Assembly (NCBI RefSeq): GCF_002165135.1
Contig: NZ_NFZQ01000013.1
Coordinates: 1 to 64,000 of the forward strand
Origin: Pseudomonas sp. SID14000
GTDB taxonomy: Bacteria > Pseudomonadota > Gammaproteobacteria > Pseudomonadales > Pseudomonadaceae
Direction: 5' to 3'
DNA: 64,000 nt
Of this stretch, positions 48,945 to 58,378 are shown piece by piece; positions within the stretch are counted from its first letter, which is position 1; each line of letters begins with the position of its first letter. The position numbers were made by a program, and so were the translations under genes. The notes beneath the pieces are model-generated. The model did not search any database. It was not told where the DNA came from and saw only the letters and a program-made list of their open reading frames with translations.

Positions 48945-51569
48945 TCAAAGTCCCTGCTCTGCGAATGGCACGGCCAGCGCCAGGGCCTGATCCAGTGCAG
49001 CGACGTCGACGCCGCCACCCTGGGCCATGTCCTGACGGCCACCGCCCTTGCCACCCACCGCCGCAGCGGCTTGTTTCATCAGATCGCCAGCCTTGAGTTG
49101 GCTGGAGAGGTCCTTGGTCACACCGGCCACCAGCACGACCTTGCCCTCATGCTCGCTGCCCAGCAGGATCACTGCGTGGCCGAGCTTGTTCTTCAGCTGA
49201 TCGACCAGCGCCAGCAGGGCCTTGCCGTCCTGCCCATCCAGGCGGGCGGCGAGTACCTTGGCGCCCTTGACCTCAACGGCCGCGTTGGAGAGATCGTCCC
49301 CGGCGGCGCTGGCGGCCTTGGCCTGCAGCTGTTCCAGCTGCTTCTCCAGCTGGCGGTTGCGCTCGAGCACAGCCGACAGCTTGTCGATCAGGTTGTCGCG
49401 GTTACCCTTAACCAGTTGCGCGGCTTCCTTGACCTGCTCTTCGGCAGCGTTCAAGTAGGCCAGCGCAGCCGCGCCGGTGACCGCTTCGATACGGCGCACG
49501 CCAGAAGCAACGCCGCCTTCGCTGATGATCTTGAACAGGCTGATGTCACCGGTGCGCTTGGCGTGGATACCGCCGCACAGCTCCACCGAGAAATCGCCGC
49601 CCATGCTCAGCACACGCACGGTGTCGCCGTACTTCTCGCCGAACAGCGCCATGGCACCCTTGGCCTTGGCAGTTTCGATGTCGGTCAGTTCGGTTTCCAC
49701 CGCAGTGTTCTTGCGCACTTCGCGGTTGACGATGTCTTCCAGGGCCTTGATCTGCTCCGGTTTCAACGCCTCGAAGTGGCTGAAGTCGAAACGCAGGCGC
49801 TGGCTGTCGACCAGCGAGCCTTTCTGCTGTACGTGCTCGCCCAGCACCTGACGCAGCGCTTCGTGCAGCAGGTGGGTGGCCGAGTGGTTCAGCGAGGTGG
49901 CGTGTTGCACCTCGGCATCGACCTTGGCCTCGACAGGCGAACCGATCACCAGCGCACCGCTGGCAACCACGCCGTGGTGCAGGAAGGCACCGCCGGTCTT
50001 GGTAGTGTCACGCACGTCGAAGCGTGCAGCGCCAGCCTGCAGGTAGCCGGTGTCACCGACCTGGCCACCGGATTCGGCGTAGAACGGCGTGCGGTCGAGT
50101 ACGACCACGCCCTGCTCGCCTTCACCCAGCTGATCGACGGCCTGGCCGTCCTTGTAAAGGGCGATGATCTTGCCCTGGCCTTCGGTGGCATCGTAGCCGA
50201 GAAACTCGGTGGCGCTGTCGACCTTGACCAGGCTGTTGTAGTCCATGCCGAAGGCGCTGGCGGAACGGGCACGCTCACGCTGGGCGTCCATCTCGCGCTC
50301 GAAGCCGGCTTCGTCGATGGTCAGCTCGCGCTCGCGGGCGATATCGGCGGTCAGGTCCATCGGGAAGCCATAGGTGTCGTACAGTTTGAACACCACGTCG
50401 CCCGGCACTACCTCGCCCTTGAGCTGGGCCAGGTCCTGCTCGAGGATGCGCAGGCCCTGCTCCAGGGTCTTGGCGAACTGTTCTTCTTCAGCCTTGAGCA
50501 CGCGCTCGATATGCGCCTGCTGGCTGTTCAGCTCCGGGAAGGCCTCGCCCATTTCGGCGACCAGCGCGGCAACGATCTGGTAGAAGAAGCTGCCTTTGGC
50601 GCCCAGCTTGTTACCGTGGCGGCAAGCGCGGCGAATGATGCGGCGCAGCACGTAGCCACGGCCTTCGTTGGACGGCAGTACGCCGTCGGCGATCAGGAAG
50701 CCGCACGAACGGATGTGGTCGGCGACCACTTTCAGCGAAGCCTGGCCGTCATTGCTGCAACCGATGGCCTTGGCAGCAGCCGACAGCAGGTTCTGGAACA
50801 GGTCGATCTCGTAGTTCGAGTGCACGTGCTGCAGCACGGCGCTGACGCGCTCCAGGCCCATGCCGGTGTCCACCGACGGCGCTGGCAGCGGGTGCAGCAC
50901 GCCGTCGGCGGTGCGGTTGAACTGCATGAAGACGTTGTTCCAGATCTCGATATAGCGATCGCCGTCTTCTTCCGGCGAGCCGGGTGGGCCGCCCCAGATG
51001 TCCGGGCCGTGGTCGTAGAAGATCTCGGTGCATGGGCCGCACGGGCCGGTGTCGCCCATGGTCCAGAAGTTGTCGGAGGCGTACGGGGCGCCCTTGTTGT
51101 CGCCGATGCGCACCATGCGCTCGACCGGCACGCCGACTTCCTTGGTCCAGATATCGTAGGCTTCGTCGTCAGTGGCGTAGACGGTGACCCAGAGCTTTTC
51201 CTTGGGCAGGTTCAGCCATTTTTCCGAAGTCAGGAAGGTCCAGGCGAAGGTAATGGCGTCGCGCTTGAAATAGTCGCCGAAACTGAAGTTGCCCAGCATT
51301 TCGAAGAAGGTGTGGTGACGCGCGGTGTAACCGACGTTTTCCAGGTCGTTGTGCTTGCCACCGGCGCGCACGCACTTCTGGCTGCTGACGGCACGGGTGT
51401 AGGCACGCTTCTCCGCACCGAGGAAGCAGTCCTTGAACTGGTTCATGCCGGCATTGGTGAACAACAGGGTCGGGTCGTTGTTCGGGATCAGCGAACTGGA
51501 GGCGACTCGGGTATGTCCCTGCTCTTCGAAGAAGCGAAGGAAGGCTTCACGGATTTCTGCGCTTTTCAT
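48945..51569 (-). CDS. alaS: Alanyl-tRNA synthetase
   Basis: The 874-residue class II synthetase has the N-terminal catalytic core (KSAEIREAFLRFFEEQGHTR; FTNAGMNQFKDCFLG) and an editing domain with zinc ligands NHSATHLLH and CGGIH. A C-terminal C-Ala/DHHA1-like domain ends with GGRQDMAQGGG. The start at 51569 (MKSAEIREAF) matches the family. A TATAAT-like -10 lies at 51641-51646. Confidence 0.96.
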   Translation of the reverse strand: MKSAEIREAFLRFFEEQGHTRVASSSLIPNNDPTLLFTNAGMNQFKDCFLGAEKRAYTRAVSSQKCVRAGGKHNDLENVGYTARHHTFFEMLGNFSFGDYFKRDAITFAWTFLTSEKWLNLPKEKLWVTVYATDDEAYDIWTKEVGVPVERMVRIGDNKGAPYASDNFWTMGDTGPCGPCTEIFYDHGPDIWGGPPGSPEEDGDRYIEIWNNVFMQFNRTADGVLHPLPAPSVDTGMGLERVSAVLQHVHSNYEIDLFQNLLSAAAKAIGCSNDGQASLKVVADHIRSCGFLIADGVLPSNEGRGYVLRRIIRRACRHGNKLGAKGSFFYQIVAALVAEMGEAFPELNSQQAHIERVLKAEEEQFAKTLEQGLRILEQDLAQLKGEVVPGDVVFKLYDTYGFPMDLTADIARERELTIDEAGFEREMDAQRERARSASAFGMDYNSLVKVDSATEFLGYDATEGQGKIIALYKDGQAVDQLGEGEQGVVVLDRTPFYAESGGQVGDTGYLQAGAARFDVRDTTKTGGAFLHHGVVASGALVIGSPVEAKVDAEVQHATSLNHSATHLLHEALRQVLGEHVQQKGSLVDSQRLRFDFSHFEALKPEQIKALEDIVNREVRKNTAVETELTDIETAKAKGAMALFGEKYGDTVRVLSMGGDFSVELCGGIHAKRTGDISLFKIISEGGVASGVRRIEAVTGAAALAYLNAAEEQVKEAAQLVKGNRDNLIDKLSAVLERNRQLEKQLEQLQAKAASAAGDDLSNAAVEVKGAKVLAARLDGQDGKALLALVDQLKNKLGHAVILLGSEHEGKVVLVAGVTKDLSSQLKAGDLMKQAAAAVGGKGGGRQDMAQGGGVDVAALDQALALAVPFAEQGL

Positions 51570-51891
51570 AGGTTCTTCCACGGAAACGGCGGCCGTTTGG
51601 GCTAATACGTCGAATCGACGAAACGACGGCAAAGGGCGCCATTATATCCAGCCTGAACGGCGGATGCAGTGTGTTTATACGCCCGAAATGGCCAATCGGC
51701 ATGAAATCGTCATTTCGAACATCAAAGTGGAGGCTATACGGTTCACCGCCTCGTCACAACGCCCTGCCTGCACCCCATCCTTCATGCGCGCCTTGCGCCA
51801 GATATGTACCACACCCCCGCCCGCCCGGCCTTTTAGCCTTGGCCACTGCGACGCCTGTCGCAAAAGCCAATCCACTGCAAGCGAGGCCCTC
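51570..51891. other. Intergenic region between alaS and the M91-like gene
   Basis: This 322-bp stretch has no supported gene. On the minus strand TATAAT at 51641-51646 is a probable -10 of alaS with a poor -35. The perfect palindrome CGTCGA-A-TCGACG (51608-51620) lies just downstream of the expected start site and could be an operator. No clear promoter for the plus-strand gene was found. Confidence 0.5.
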
Positions 51892-53064
51892 ATGCACCCC
51901 AACCCGATCTACTTCATTTCTGGAAGAACCAGCGGTTTTCAGCAATGGATCGACACATCCACGGATGGCATAGCCGTTCATCGATTATTCGAATACCGAG
52001 ACGACACGCTGGATGTCCTTCTGGAACAAGTGTGGTTCGAGCAAGGCCAGATACCCGGCAAGCATCACATGGTGATCCAGAGCCACGCTGCCGAGGTGAA
52101 TATCGACATCTCCACTTACGATTGCCACCTGATGGCCGAGGTCGGCGACAAGAGATTCATCCTCGCACCGACGCGCAGGCATACCCTGATCATCAAGACG
52201 GCAGACGGCGACGCCAACATTCGCGTGGCGAGCGATGTGAGGACACCCATCATCATCCAGGCGGCAAATGGCAACGCGCGCATTACTACCGGTGGCGGCA
52301 TCACCGAAGTGTTCACGGGCACCGGGGATGCGCAAATCAACGTGGGCGAGGGACTGACGTTCATCAAAAGCGCTGCGGCAAGCAGCCGCATCAGCGGCTA
52401 CACCCTGGTCGCAGACCCACATGATTCGGTCATCTATGCCCGCAACCAACCGGGCGACGCCCGTTTCGAGTCGCCACTCGCCGCGCCGCTCGACCAACTC
52501 GCCAGCAACACCTTTGACATACAGGGCAGCGATACCTTCAAACGGTCAGTGGGCAATCACCTGGCCTTCCTCCGCCACACGCTCTGCGGCCAGCGACTCC
52601 TGGCCGAGCTGGCAAGGAACGCGTGGATAAGGATTACCGAAACACAAGGGGCCACTGATTTTGAGGTGTACATTGCAGACCCCACCGAAAGTGATCATCA
52701 CCTTCGGCAAAACAGCCGACTGGAATGGGTAGCAGGCTGGCCTGCAGAGGGCGGTGTTCTGGCATTCAACCTGGCGCGCTCGGACAGCGACAATCTGCCA
52801 CTGTTCGACCTTTACCGTTGCCTGTGCGAGGCATATAACGCATTCAATGGCACGACAATACCTGGCAGTACCTCGATCAGAAGCATTGATCGCCGGCAGA
52901 TCCAGGTAAAAAAGGCGCACCTGCAAGCCATTGGCCTGCCAAGCGGTCTCGCATACGATTTTGACGACGACCCGGAAACACCGCCTACCGACACCAACCC
53001 ATCGCCCTTCAACGAGAACGCACTACGACTGGAGCTAGGGCTTCCAGCGCGCACGCATTATTGA
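51892..53064 (+). CDS. Divergent M91 (NleD/HopH-like) metallopeptidase homologue lacking the HExxH motif
   Basis: The 390-residue protein has no signal peptide. Residues about 60-180 contain spaced repeats (ADGDANIRV, ANGNARITTGGG, GTGDAQINVGEG), resembling the beta-rich N-terminal part of M91-family effector proteins. The C-terminal part resembles the peptidase region: LAFLRHTLCGQRLLAEL, GVLAFNL, then LPLFDLYRCLCEAYNAFNG at 302-320, and the family-like ending GLPSGLAYDFDDDPETPP with NENALRLELGLPARTHY. Where active members have HELxHAY, this one has RCLCEAY (309-315), so both zinc histidines and the catalytic glutamate are absent. It is probably a pseudoenzyme or a repurposed domain. The ATG at 51892 follows GCGAGG. 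Homology is by recognition only. Confidence 0.6.
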   Translation: MHPNPIYFISGRTSGFQQWIDTSTDGIAVHRLFEYRDDTLDVLLEQVWFEQGQIPGKHHMVIQSHAAEVNIDISTYDCHLMAEVGDKRFILAPTRRHTLIIKTADGDANIRVASDVRTPIIIQAANGNARITTGGGITEVFTGTGDAQINVGEGLTFIKSAAASSRISGYTLVADPHDSVIYARNQPGDARFESPLAAPLDQLASNTFDIQGSDTFKRSVGNHLAFLRHTLCGQRLLAELARNAWIRITETQGATDFEVYIADPTESDHHLRQNSRLEWVAGWPAEGGVLAFNLARSDSDNLPLFDLYRCLCEAYNAFNGTTIPGSTSIRSIDRRQIQVKKAHLQAIGLPSGLAYDFDDDPETPPTDTNPSPFNENALRLELGLPARTHY

Positions 53065-53111
53065 ACGACGCACCTGGCAGGCCTGCCCGCGCTAGATGCC
53101 CAAGCCGCCAT

Positions 53112-54119
53112 TCAACCCAGACGCTGCCCGGAATCCGGCACGATCAGGATTCCGGCGCGCAAGCCGTTCTTGACCTTGGGGTTGGGGAAGATGATGCGTG
53201 CGCCCTCCTCCTCGACCACCCAGCGCGTCTCGGCCAGGTCTTCGGCCAGCAGGTAACCCTTGCTCAGCTCGGAGAAATTCTCGATGTCCGCCGGCAAGTG
53301 CAGGTGGAAGCTGTCGCTGTGCTTGATGATCTCGCGGGAAACGCTGAACAGCTGCAGGCCATCCAGCGAGCCTTCGTCTTCGGGCTCGGTATTTTCGACG
53401 ATGCGGATCAGCCGCTCTTCCAGCTTGTCGAGGTTGACCTCCTCGTTCTGGCCGAACGGTCGGGCCTTGCCCAGCTCCAGGGTAAAGGCTTCGGCCTCCA
53501 GCTGCTCATAGGTGAAGGCACTGAAGGTGATGGACGACTTGCTTTGCAACAACACCGCCTCCATGCCCGCCGCCGCCAGGCGTGCCAGCTCGCGACGGGA
53601 ATGCCTGCGCCCCTCTTTATAGGGGTACAAGGCGAACTGCTCGATCTTCGAGCCGCGGATGGCAGTATGCAGGTCGTAATGCAGGCGGCTGCGCCCTGGC
53701 TTGCTGAAGAACACCCGGGCGAACTGTTCCAGCTCAGCGGCACGCAATGCCTCCAAGCCACTGGACAGCTCGTGGCGGCCATTGAACAGGCGGTTGATGT
53801 CCTGCTCGATGAAGCGCTCGCCCTTACGGATCGCTGCAGGGTTGCCGAACAGGAACAGTACCCGTGCCTTGGGTTTGATCTTGCCGTTGGCCACGCCATG
53901 CAGCAGCCGCTCGAGCAACTCGATCGGCGCCGTTTCGTTGCCGTGGATGCCGGCGGACAACAGCAAGTCCAGCCCGCAATCCTCGCTTTCGGCCGGGCGC
54001 ACCTCGAGCGCGCCCTCCCCTAGCCAGCGCAAACGCGCGCCCTTGGGTGTCACTTGGGTCTTCTCGGCCGGTTCGTGATCGGTGAGGGTCAGCTCAAGCA
54101 ATTTGCCAAGGGCGAGCAT
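53112..54119 (-). CDS. astE: Succinylglutamate desuccinylase
   Basis: The 335-residue M14-like zinc enzyme has ligands in GIHGNETAPIEL (His and Glu) and HYDLHTAIRG (His). It performs the last step of the arginine succinyltransferase pathway, releasing succinate and glutamate. The start ATG at 54119 (MLALGKLLELTLTDHEPAEK) gives the family length; the longer upstream frame belongs to the neighbouring small gene. It is the last gene of the operon. Confidence 0.93.
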   Translation of the reverse strand: MLALGKLLELTLTDHEPAEKTQVTPKGARLRWLGEGALEVRPAESEDCGLDLLLSAGIHGNETAPIELLERLLHGVANGKIKPKARVLFLFGNPAAIRKGERFIEQDINRLFNGRHELSSGLEALRAAELEQFARVFFSKPGRSRLHYDLHTAIRGSKIEQFALYPYKEGRRHSRRELARLAAAGMEAVLLQSKSSITFSAFTYEQLEAEAFTLELGKARPFGQNEEVNLDKLEERLIRIVENTEPEDEGSLDGLQLFSVSREIIKHSDSFHLHLPADIENFSELSKGYLLAEDLAETRWVVEEEGARIIFPNPKVKNGLRAGILIVPDSGQRLG

Positions 54120-54129
54120 AGGTACTTCC

Positions 54130-54420
54130 TTAGTGATGGTGGCCGCAGTCTGGGCCATGGACGTGATCGTCGTCTTCGCCGACCTCCGCCGGTTCCATTT
54201 CCAGCTGCAGACTGACCAGATTGGTGGCCATCGGGCGCAGCAGCAGGTTGGCATACTCGGTGTCGTCTTCTTCGACATCCACGCCGATCAGCAGCTGGCC
54301 ACGGCCATCCTGCTGAATCCACACTTCCTTGCCTTGCCAGACCACGGCAAAGCGGGTGCAGGAGGTTTCCAGCTGGGTGCCGTCTTCATCTTCAAGGATC
54401 AGGCGCAGGGCGTCGGTCAT
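54130..54420 (-). CDS. Small protein with His-rich C-terminus, between astB and astE
   Basis: The 96-residue protein starts MTDALRLILEDEDGTQLETS and ends with a probable metal-binding tail HVHGPDCGHHH. It contains a short cysteine pair spread (SCTRF early, DCG at the tail). I recognise no catalytic domain. It lies 14 bp after astB and 10 bp before astE, so it is certainly co-transcribed. It may store or deliver metal to the zinc enzyme AstE, but this is speculation from position and tail. Confidence 0.75.
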   Translation of the reverse strand: MTDALRLILEDEDGTQLETSCTRFAVVWQGKEVWIQQDGRGQLLIGVDVEEDDTEYANLLLRPMATNLVSLQLEMEPAEVGEDDDHVHGPDCGHHH

Positions 54421-54434
54421 TGCAAAGTCTCTCT

Positions 54435-55784
54435 TCAAGGTTGGCGTTGGAACGGATACACCGAGCCCAACTTCAGGATCTGGGTCAATTCGTCCAGTGC
54501 CGTACGGCATTCCACCAGCAGCTGCGGGTCGGCCAGGTCCGCCTCACCGAGGCGATCGCGGTAATGCCTGTCAACCCACTGCAGCAGGGTGTCGTACAGC
54601 GAGGCGGTCATGATAACGCCTTGGTTGACCGCCGCCAGTTCCGTTTCATTCAACGCCACGCGCAAACGCAGGCAAGCCGGCCCACCACCGTTCTGCATGC
54701 TCTGCTTGAGGTCGAATACCTTGACCTCCTGTACCGGGCCGCCCTGGCTGGTCAACTGGCCCAGGTAGGCCCAGACCCGCTCGTTGTTGCGGCACTCTTC
54801 CGGCACCACCAGCAGCATGGAGCCGTCGTCGCGGCTGAGCAGCTGGCTGTTGAACAGGTAGGAACGCACCGCGTCCTCTACCGTCACCGCTGCCCGCGGC
54901 ACGCAGATGGCCTTGAAGTTGCCACCCTTGCTGGCCAGTTTAGCTCGCAGTTGGCCAAGTACCGCGTTGGTCTCGAGGAAAGCGTCCTCGTGGTAGAACA
55001 GCACCTCACCGTTGCCCACCGAAATCACATCGTTGTGGAACACGCCTTGGTCGATCACGGCCGGGTTCTGTTGAGCGTAGACCACGCCCTCATCGCTCAG
55101 GCCATGCAGCCGGGCCACGGCCTGGGAGGCTTCCAGGGTTTGCCGGGCCGGGTACTTCTGCGGCGCCGGATAGCGGCTGTCGAAGGCGCTGCGACCGTAG
55201 ACGAAGAACTCCACACCAGCCTCGCCATACGCACGGCAGAAGCGCGTGTGGTTGGCCGCACCCTCGTCACCGAACTGTGCCACGGCAGGCAGCGCCGCGT
55301 GGTGGGCAAAGTGTTTGTCGTTGCTGAACATGGCACCCAGCACACGGCTGGTAGTCGGGTGTTCGATGCTACGGTGGTACTTGCAGTTGAGGTTGGCAGC
55401 AGTGAAGTGCACGCGGCCATCGGCGGTGTCGGCACTGGGGCTGACCGTGGCGGCGTTGGCCACCCACATGCTCGAGGCCGAGCAGCTGGCCACCAGCAAT
55501 GGCATGGCCTCCTTGGCGGCACGCTGGATCACTTCGGCATCGCTGCCGCTGAAGCCCAGGCGACGCAGTGCGGCCACATCCGGGCGCTCCTGCGGTGCCA
55601 GCACGCCCTGCTTGAAGCCCATGTCAGCCAGCGCTTTCATCTTCGCCAGGCCCTGGCGCGCGGCTTCGCGCGGGTTGGAAGCTTGCTGGCTGTTGCTCTG
55701 CGAAGCCACGTTGCCGTAGGACAGGCCGCCATAGTTGTGGGTAGGCCCCACCAGGCCATCAAAATTCACTTCGTAGGATTTCAT
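54435..55784 (-). CDS. astB: N-succinylarginine dihydrolase
   Basis: The 449-residue enzyme of the amidinotransferase fold begins MKSYEVNFDGLVGPTHNYGG. The C-terminal catalytic cysteine lies in NGGGPACLRLRV, and FHNDVISVGNGEVLF carries the histidine region. It converts N2-succinylarginine to succinylornithine, CO2 and two ammonia. It lies 23 bp downstream of astD. Confidence 0.95.
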   Translation of the reverse strand: MKSYEVNFDGLVGPTHNYGGLSYGNVASQSNSQQASNPREAARQGLAKMKALADMGFKQGVLAPQERPDVAALRRLGFSGSDAEVIQRAAKEAMPLLVASCSASSMWVANAATVSPSADTADGRVHFTAANLNCKYHRSIEHPTTSRVLGAMFSNDKHFAHHAALPAVAQFGDEGAANHTRFCRAYGEAGVEFFVYGRSAFDSRYPAPQKYPARQTLEASQAVARLHGLSDEGVVYAQQNPAVIDQGVFHNDVISVGNGEVLFYHEDAFLETNAVLGQLRAKLASKGGNFKAICVPRAAVTVEDAVRSYLFNSQLLSRDDGSMLLVVPEECRNNERVWAYLGQLTSQGGPVQEVKVFDLKQSMQNGGGPACLRLRVALNETELAAVNQGVIMTASLYDTLLQWVDRHYRDRLGEADLADPQLLVECRTALDELTQILKLGSVYPFQRQP

Positions 55785-55807
55785 CGGCTAGGCTCCGTGA
55801 CCTGTTG

Positions 55808-57271
55808 TTATAGGGTGACGCCCGGCGTCAGGGTCGCCGGCAAGGCAAGGCTGGCGGTCTCCAGCGAAGCCACGGGGTAAGCGCAGTAGTCCGCCGCGTA
55901 ATAGGCGCTGGCGCGATGGTTGCCACTGGCGCCCACGCCGCCGAACGGCGCACTGCTGGCGGCACCGGTCAGTTGCTTGTTCCAGTTGACTATGCCGGCA
56001 CGGCTGCGCAGCCAGAAATACTGGTAACGGGCGCGGGAGTCGGACAGCAAGCCGGCGGCAAGGCCGTACTGCGTGTTGTTGGCCTCATCGATGGCGGCAT
56101 CGAAGTCGGCGTAGCGAATCACCTGCAGCAGCGGGCCGAAGAACTCTTCGTCCGGGCGCTCGGCCACAGCGGTGACATCGACAATACCCGGGGTCAGCAA
56201 TGCGGCATCGGCCTGCGGCTGGGTCATTTCCAGCAGTTTCACGGCACCCTTGGCGACCAGTTCGGCCTGGGCCGCAATCAGCGCCCGCGCCGCCTGCAGC
56301 GAAATCACCGAACCCATGAACGGCGCCGGCTGCTGGTCGAACGCGCCGACCGTGATGGATCGGCTCACCTCGACCAGCCGCGCGATCAGCGCATCGCCCC
56401 AGGCGCCTTGCGGCACCAGCAGACGACGGGCGCAGGTGCAGCGCTGGCCGGCGGAAATGAATGCCGACTGGATAATGGTATACACCGCCGCATCCAGGTC
56501 CTTGACCTCATCCACCACCAGCGGGTTGTTACCGCCCATTTCCAGGGCCAGGATCTTGTCCGGGCGGCCGGCGAACTGCTGGTGCAGCAGGTTGCCAGTG
56601 CGGCTGGAGCCGGTGAAGAACAGGCCATCGATACCCGGGTTGGCGGCCAGCGCCACACCGGTTTCGCGCGCGCCCTGCACCAGGTTGAGCACACCCGCCG
56701 GCAGCCCGGCGGCAATCCAGCAATTGACGGTCAGTTCGGCGACCTTGGGCGTTAGCTCACTGGGCTTGAACACTACGCAGTTGCCCGCCAGCAGCGCCGG
56801 CACGATATGGCCGTTGGGCAGGTGGCCAGGGAAGTTGTACGGACCGAACACCGCCACCACGCCGTGAGGCTTGTGTCGCAACACGGCCGTGGCATCGGCC
56901 AGCGGGCCGCTCTTTTCACCGGTGCGCTCGCGGTAGCTCTGTACCGAGATCGCTACCTTGTTGATCATGCTGGTGACTTCGGTCGCCGACTCCCACAGGG
57001 GCTTGCCGGTTTCCTCGCCGATGCACTGGGCCAGCGCTTCGGCATGGGTTTTCAGTTGTTCGGCGAACTTCTCCAGCACGTCGATACGCGCTTCCAGGCT
57101 CAGCTGCGCCCAGGCCGGGAAGGCTTGCCGAGCTGCCTGCACCGCGGCCGCCACCTGGCTGGCGTCAGCGCCCTGCCCCTCCCAGACGACAGCTTGCGAT
57201 ACCGGGTTGAGCGACTGCAGGGGTTCGCCCTGGCCGACCTGCCAATTGCCTGCGATGTAATGCGTGGTCAT
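55808..57271 (-). CDS. astD: Succinylglutamate semialdehyde dehydrogenase
   Basis: The 487-residue aldehyde dehydrogenase carries the glutamate motif LEMGGNNPLVV and the catalytic cysteine in SAGQRCTCARR, plus the NAD-binding FTGSSRTGNLLHQQ. It oxidises N-succinylglutamate semialdehyde to succinylglutamate. It directly follows aruG with no intergenic base. Confidence 0.95.
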   Translation of the reverse strand: MTTHYIAGNWQVGQGEPLQSLNPVSQAVVWEGQGADASQVAAAVQAARQAFPAWAQLSLEARIDVLEKFAEQLKTHAEALAQCIGEETGKPLWESATEVTSMINKVAISVQSYRERTGEKSGPLADATAVLRHKPHGVVAVFGPYNFPGHLPNGHIVPALLAGNCVVFKPSELTPKVAELTVNCWIAAGLPAGVLNLVQGARETGVALAANPGIDGLFFTGSSRTGNLLHQQFAGRPDKILALEMGGNNPLVVDEVKDLDAAVYTIIQSAFISAGQRCTCARRLLVPQGAWGDALIARLVEVSRSITVGAFDQQPAPFMGSVISLQAARALIAAQAELVAKGAVKLLEMTQPQADAALLTPGIVDVTAVAERPDEEFFGPLLQVIRYADFDAAIDEANNTQYGLAAGLLSDSRARYQYFWLRSRAGIVNWNKQLTGAASSAPFGGVGASGNHRASAYYAADYCAYPVASLETASLALPATLTPGVTL

Positions 57272-58300
57272 TTATTGGGCCTCCCGGCTTGCCGACAGCG
57301 GCACGGCGCGCACATTGTCGCCAGCGCCCATGCGCAGGCGCTTGGCGGTCAAGGGGTCGACCACCAGGGTACCGGCCGCCAACCGCGCAGGAGCGGCGGT
57401 GATGCGGCAGTCGTCACGCTTGCGGTTGTGGATGATGTAAGGCGTGGCGTCATCGCCCGGCGTACCCACCGCCAGCACCAGGGTCTGGCTCTCGCGCACG
57501 GCGCGGATCTTGGAGGTGTCGCACTCGATGGCAGGGCCGGCATCGAAGATGTCGACGTAGCCCTGATAGTTGAAACCTTCCTGCTTGAGCATGGCCAGCG
57601 CCGGCTCGGTGTCTTTGTGCACGCGGCCGATCACGTTGCGCGCCGCCTCGGACAGGAAGCAGGTGTACAGCGGGAACTTCGGCATCAGCTCGGCAATGAA
57701 CGACTTGTTGCCCACGCCGGTGAGGTAGTCGGCCTGGCTGAACTCCATCTTGAAGAAGTGCCGGCCCAGGCTTTCCCAGAACGGTGAGCGGCCCTGCTCG
57801 TCGGACATGCCGCGCATTTCGGCGATGATCTTCTTGCCGAACAACTCGGGGAACTCGGCGATGAACAACATGCGCGCCCGCGACAGCAGGCGACCGTTGA
57901 GGCCGGAGCGGTAGTCGCTGCGCAGGAACAGTGAGCACAGCTCGGAGTTGCCGGTCAGGTCATTGGCCAGGAACAGGGTGGGGATTTCGCGGTAGATGTT
58001 CAGCTCCTGCGAGGCGCTGACCGTCAGGCCGACCCGGTAGTTGTACCAAGGCTCGCGCAGGCCGACGGCACCGGCGATGGCACTGATGCCCACCACCATG
58101 CCTTCGTCGTTTTCCAGCACGAACAGGTAGTCGGTGTCGCCACGCTCGGCTTCGCCACGGAAGCTTTTTTCCGCCCAGCCAACGCGATGCCGCAGGCGCT
58201 CTTCGTTGGCGGGCAGCGTGGTCAGCCCGGTGGTACCGGTGCTGCGTGCCAATTCGATCAACGCAGGCAAATCGCTGCTGCGTACAGGACGAACGATCAT
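57272..58300 (-). CDS. aruG: Arginine N-succinyltransferase, beta subunit
   Basis: The 342-residue AstA-family protein starts MIVRPVRSSDLPALIELARS and has the acyltransferase-like core (LFVLENDEGMVVGISAIAGA, CSLFLRSDYR) and the conserved GYVDIFDAGPAIECDTSKIR. In pseudomonads two AstA paralogues form the arginine/ornithine succinyltransferase that starts the pathway from succinyl-CoA. Its paralogue is aruF, 78 bp upstream. Confidence 0.93.
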   Translation of the reverse strand: MIVRPVRSSDLPALIELARSTGTTGLTTLPANEERLRHRVGWAEKSFRGEAERGDTDYLFVLENDEGMVVGISAIAGAVGLREPWYNYRVGLTVSASQELNIYREIPTLFLANDLTGNSELCSLFLRSDYRSGLNGRLLSRARMLFIAEFPELFGKKIIAEMRGMSDEQGRSPFWESLGRHFFKMEFSQADYLTGVGNKSFIAELMPKFPLYTCFLSEAARNVIGRVHKDTEPALAMLKQEGFNYQGYVDIFDAGPAIECDTSKIRAVRESQTLVLAVGTPGDDATPYIIHNRKRDDCRITAAPARLAAGTLVVDPLTAKRLRMGAGDNVRAVPLSASREAQ

Positions 58301-58378
58301 GCTATCTCCTTGTGCGGCGGCGGCGGCCGGCGCGAAACTCTTCTAACGCATCAATCCGCAAACGTCTGTTGCCAGACC

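Noticed and set aside
49071..51605. 844-codon plus-strand ORF antisense to alaS
   Set aside because: alaS is complete with all class II and editing motifs; the opposite frame has no ribosome site or domain.
53112..54278. Longer start for astE at 54278
   Set aside because: The extra N-terminus overlaps the separate His-tailed small gene out of frame and is not part of the AstE fold. The ATG at 54119 gives the standard length.
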